Positions 63,391-64,000 of a stretch of 64,000 nt of DNA are shown in pieces (positions within the stretch are counted from its first letter, which is position 1; the number at the start of each line of letters is the position of its first letter). The notes below the pieces were generated by a model, which saw only the letters and a program-made list of their open reading frames with translations, had not been told where the DNA came from and searched no databases. The position numbers were made by a program, and so were the translations under genes. Location: the NCBI GenBank assembly GCA_040954595.2, contig CM082576.2:13578001-13642000 (forward strand), given 5' to 3'. The DNA is from Balanoglossus misakiensis (taxonomy: Eukaryota; Hemichordata).

Positions 63391-64000
63391 ACAAAGAAAC
63401 TGTGAATAGACAAAAGCTGCAGGAACACCTACAGAGTTTAGTTCAGGAAAAAAAATTAATAATCAACTCGGGGAGGGGGGGGGGTTGTAAGTGAAGCGAC
63501 CACCTCAATTCCTCCTCCACTCGCATTGACCAGCAGCACTATCTCTATCTTCCACATCCTCCCCCCAGCCCCCCACACACGCACCCCATCATCCATTTGA
63601 TTCGGCCCCCCTTTTCAAAGCTTTGTGTGCAAATCCGCGAAAAACATCACACAGAGCTTTGGAGAAAGCCTTGACATATTTGCACCATGTTACCTTGGCC
63701 CCCTCCAGCATTCACCACTCTCTCTCTCTCTCTCCCTTCGCTGAATTACCCCGGCCTTGAGGCTAGCCACCACCGTCACCATAGCTACTGCTATTCAACG
63801 GCGGAGCGGTATTAAAATGAAACGCTCTTCCCTTTTTACAAAACACTGGTCGGCCAATTTATCCACATCCATCACCGGGCCATTGTTTGCATCATATTGC
63901 TATCTTCAATACTTCTTTTCACTCCGTGTGCATGGCTACGGGGTCATCACATATCGGCAAAAGTTTTTTTTTTTTCTCTCCTCTTCTTTTTAACAAGCAT

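Larger units (their letters stand above)
60971..64000 (+). other. Probable intron 1 of the MSRRKQ gene, running off the window
   Basis: It starts at the GTAATG donor, and no second exon with zinc-finger Cys/His spacing can be seen in any plus-strand frame to the window end. It opens with a CpG-rich stretch (about 61185-61870) and then turns AT-rich. A CA repeat lies at about 63361-63386, a poly-G run at about 63475-63484, and TC tracts near 63718-63736. If the exon call is right, the acceptor lies past 64000. Confidence 0.5.

Overview
This window looks like animal nuclear DNA, most likely from an invertebrate deuterostome or another marine invertebrate with a compact-repeat genome. Reasons: there are no bacterial-style operons, no long open reading frames (the longest is 175 codons and does not look real), about 60 kb with almost no coding sequence, many simple-sequence tracts, and several families of short non-autonomous DNA transposons. 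The phylum cannot be fixed from the sequence alone; hemichordate, cephalochordate and echinoderm are guesses from texture only.

The one coding element I can defend is at 60919-60970 (+). It is a short first coding exon reading MSRRKQDKPQQVRRTIT, ending at a good splice donor (CAG|GTAATG). MSRRKQ at the extreme N-terminus is the known NuRD-recruiting motif of zinc-finger repressors and cofactors of the FOG/ZFPM, SALL and BCL11 families. The residues after it fit FOG best, but SALL and BCL11 stay open. Just upstream are a TATA-like element, a YY1-type GCCGCCATTTT, a CArG box and an RFX X-box. Downstream, a CpG-rich stretch (about 61185-61870) lies in what would be intron 1, which runs off the window end. 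The zinc fingers themselves must lie beyond 64000.

The other ~60 kb reads as upstream intergenic or regulatory DNA, or intron of an unseen neighbour. 1-17.2 kb is mixed-composition, fairly CpG-rich DNA with no supported gene. 17.2-20.4 kb holds two inverted-repeat elements. 20.4-27 kb is AT-rich with one copy of a TTAA element (family A). 27.9-35 kb is complex DNA with dense homeodomain, TALE, NK2 and forkhead-like motifs, and is the best place to look for conserved enhancers. 37.35-38.12 kb is a MULE-like element with a perfect 9-bp target duplication. 38.1-57.7 kb is mostly AT-rich with microsatellites, one long near-perfect hairpin (54256-54330) and TTAA-element copies. 57.7-59.6 kb is a cluster of four TTAA-flanked elements, close upstream of the gene.

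The most interesting points are the NuRD-motif first exon, the three TTAA-flanked MITE families (one carrying an X-box-like palindrome), the MULE-like element, the 54.3 kb hairpin, and the motif-rich 28-35 kb block. I see no CRISPR array, rRNA, convincing tRNA, or complete protein-coding gene.
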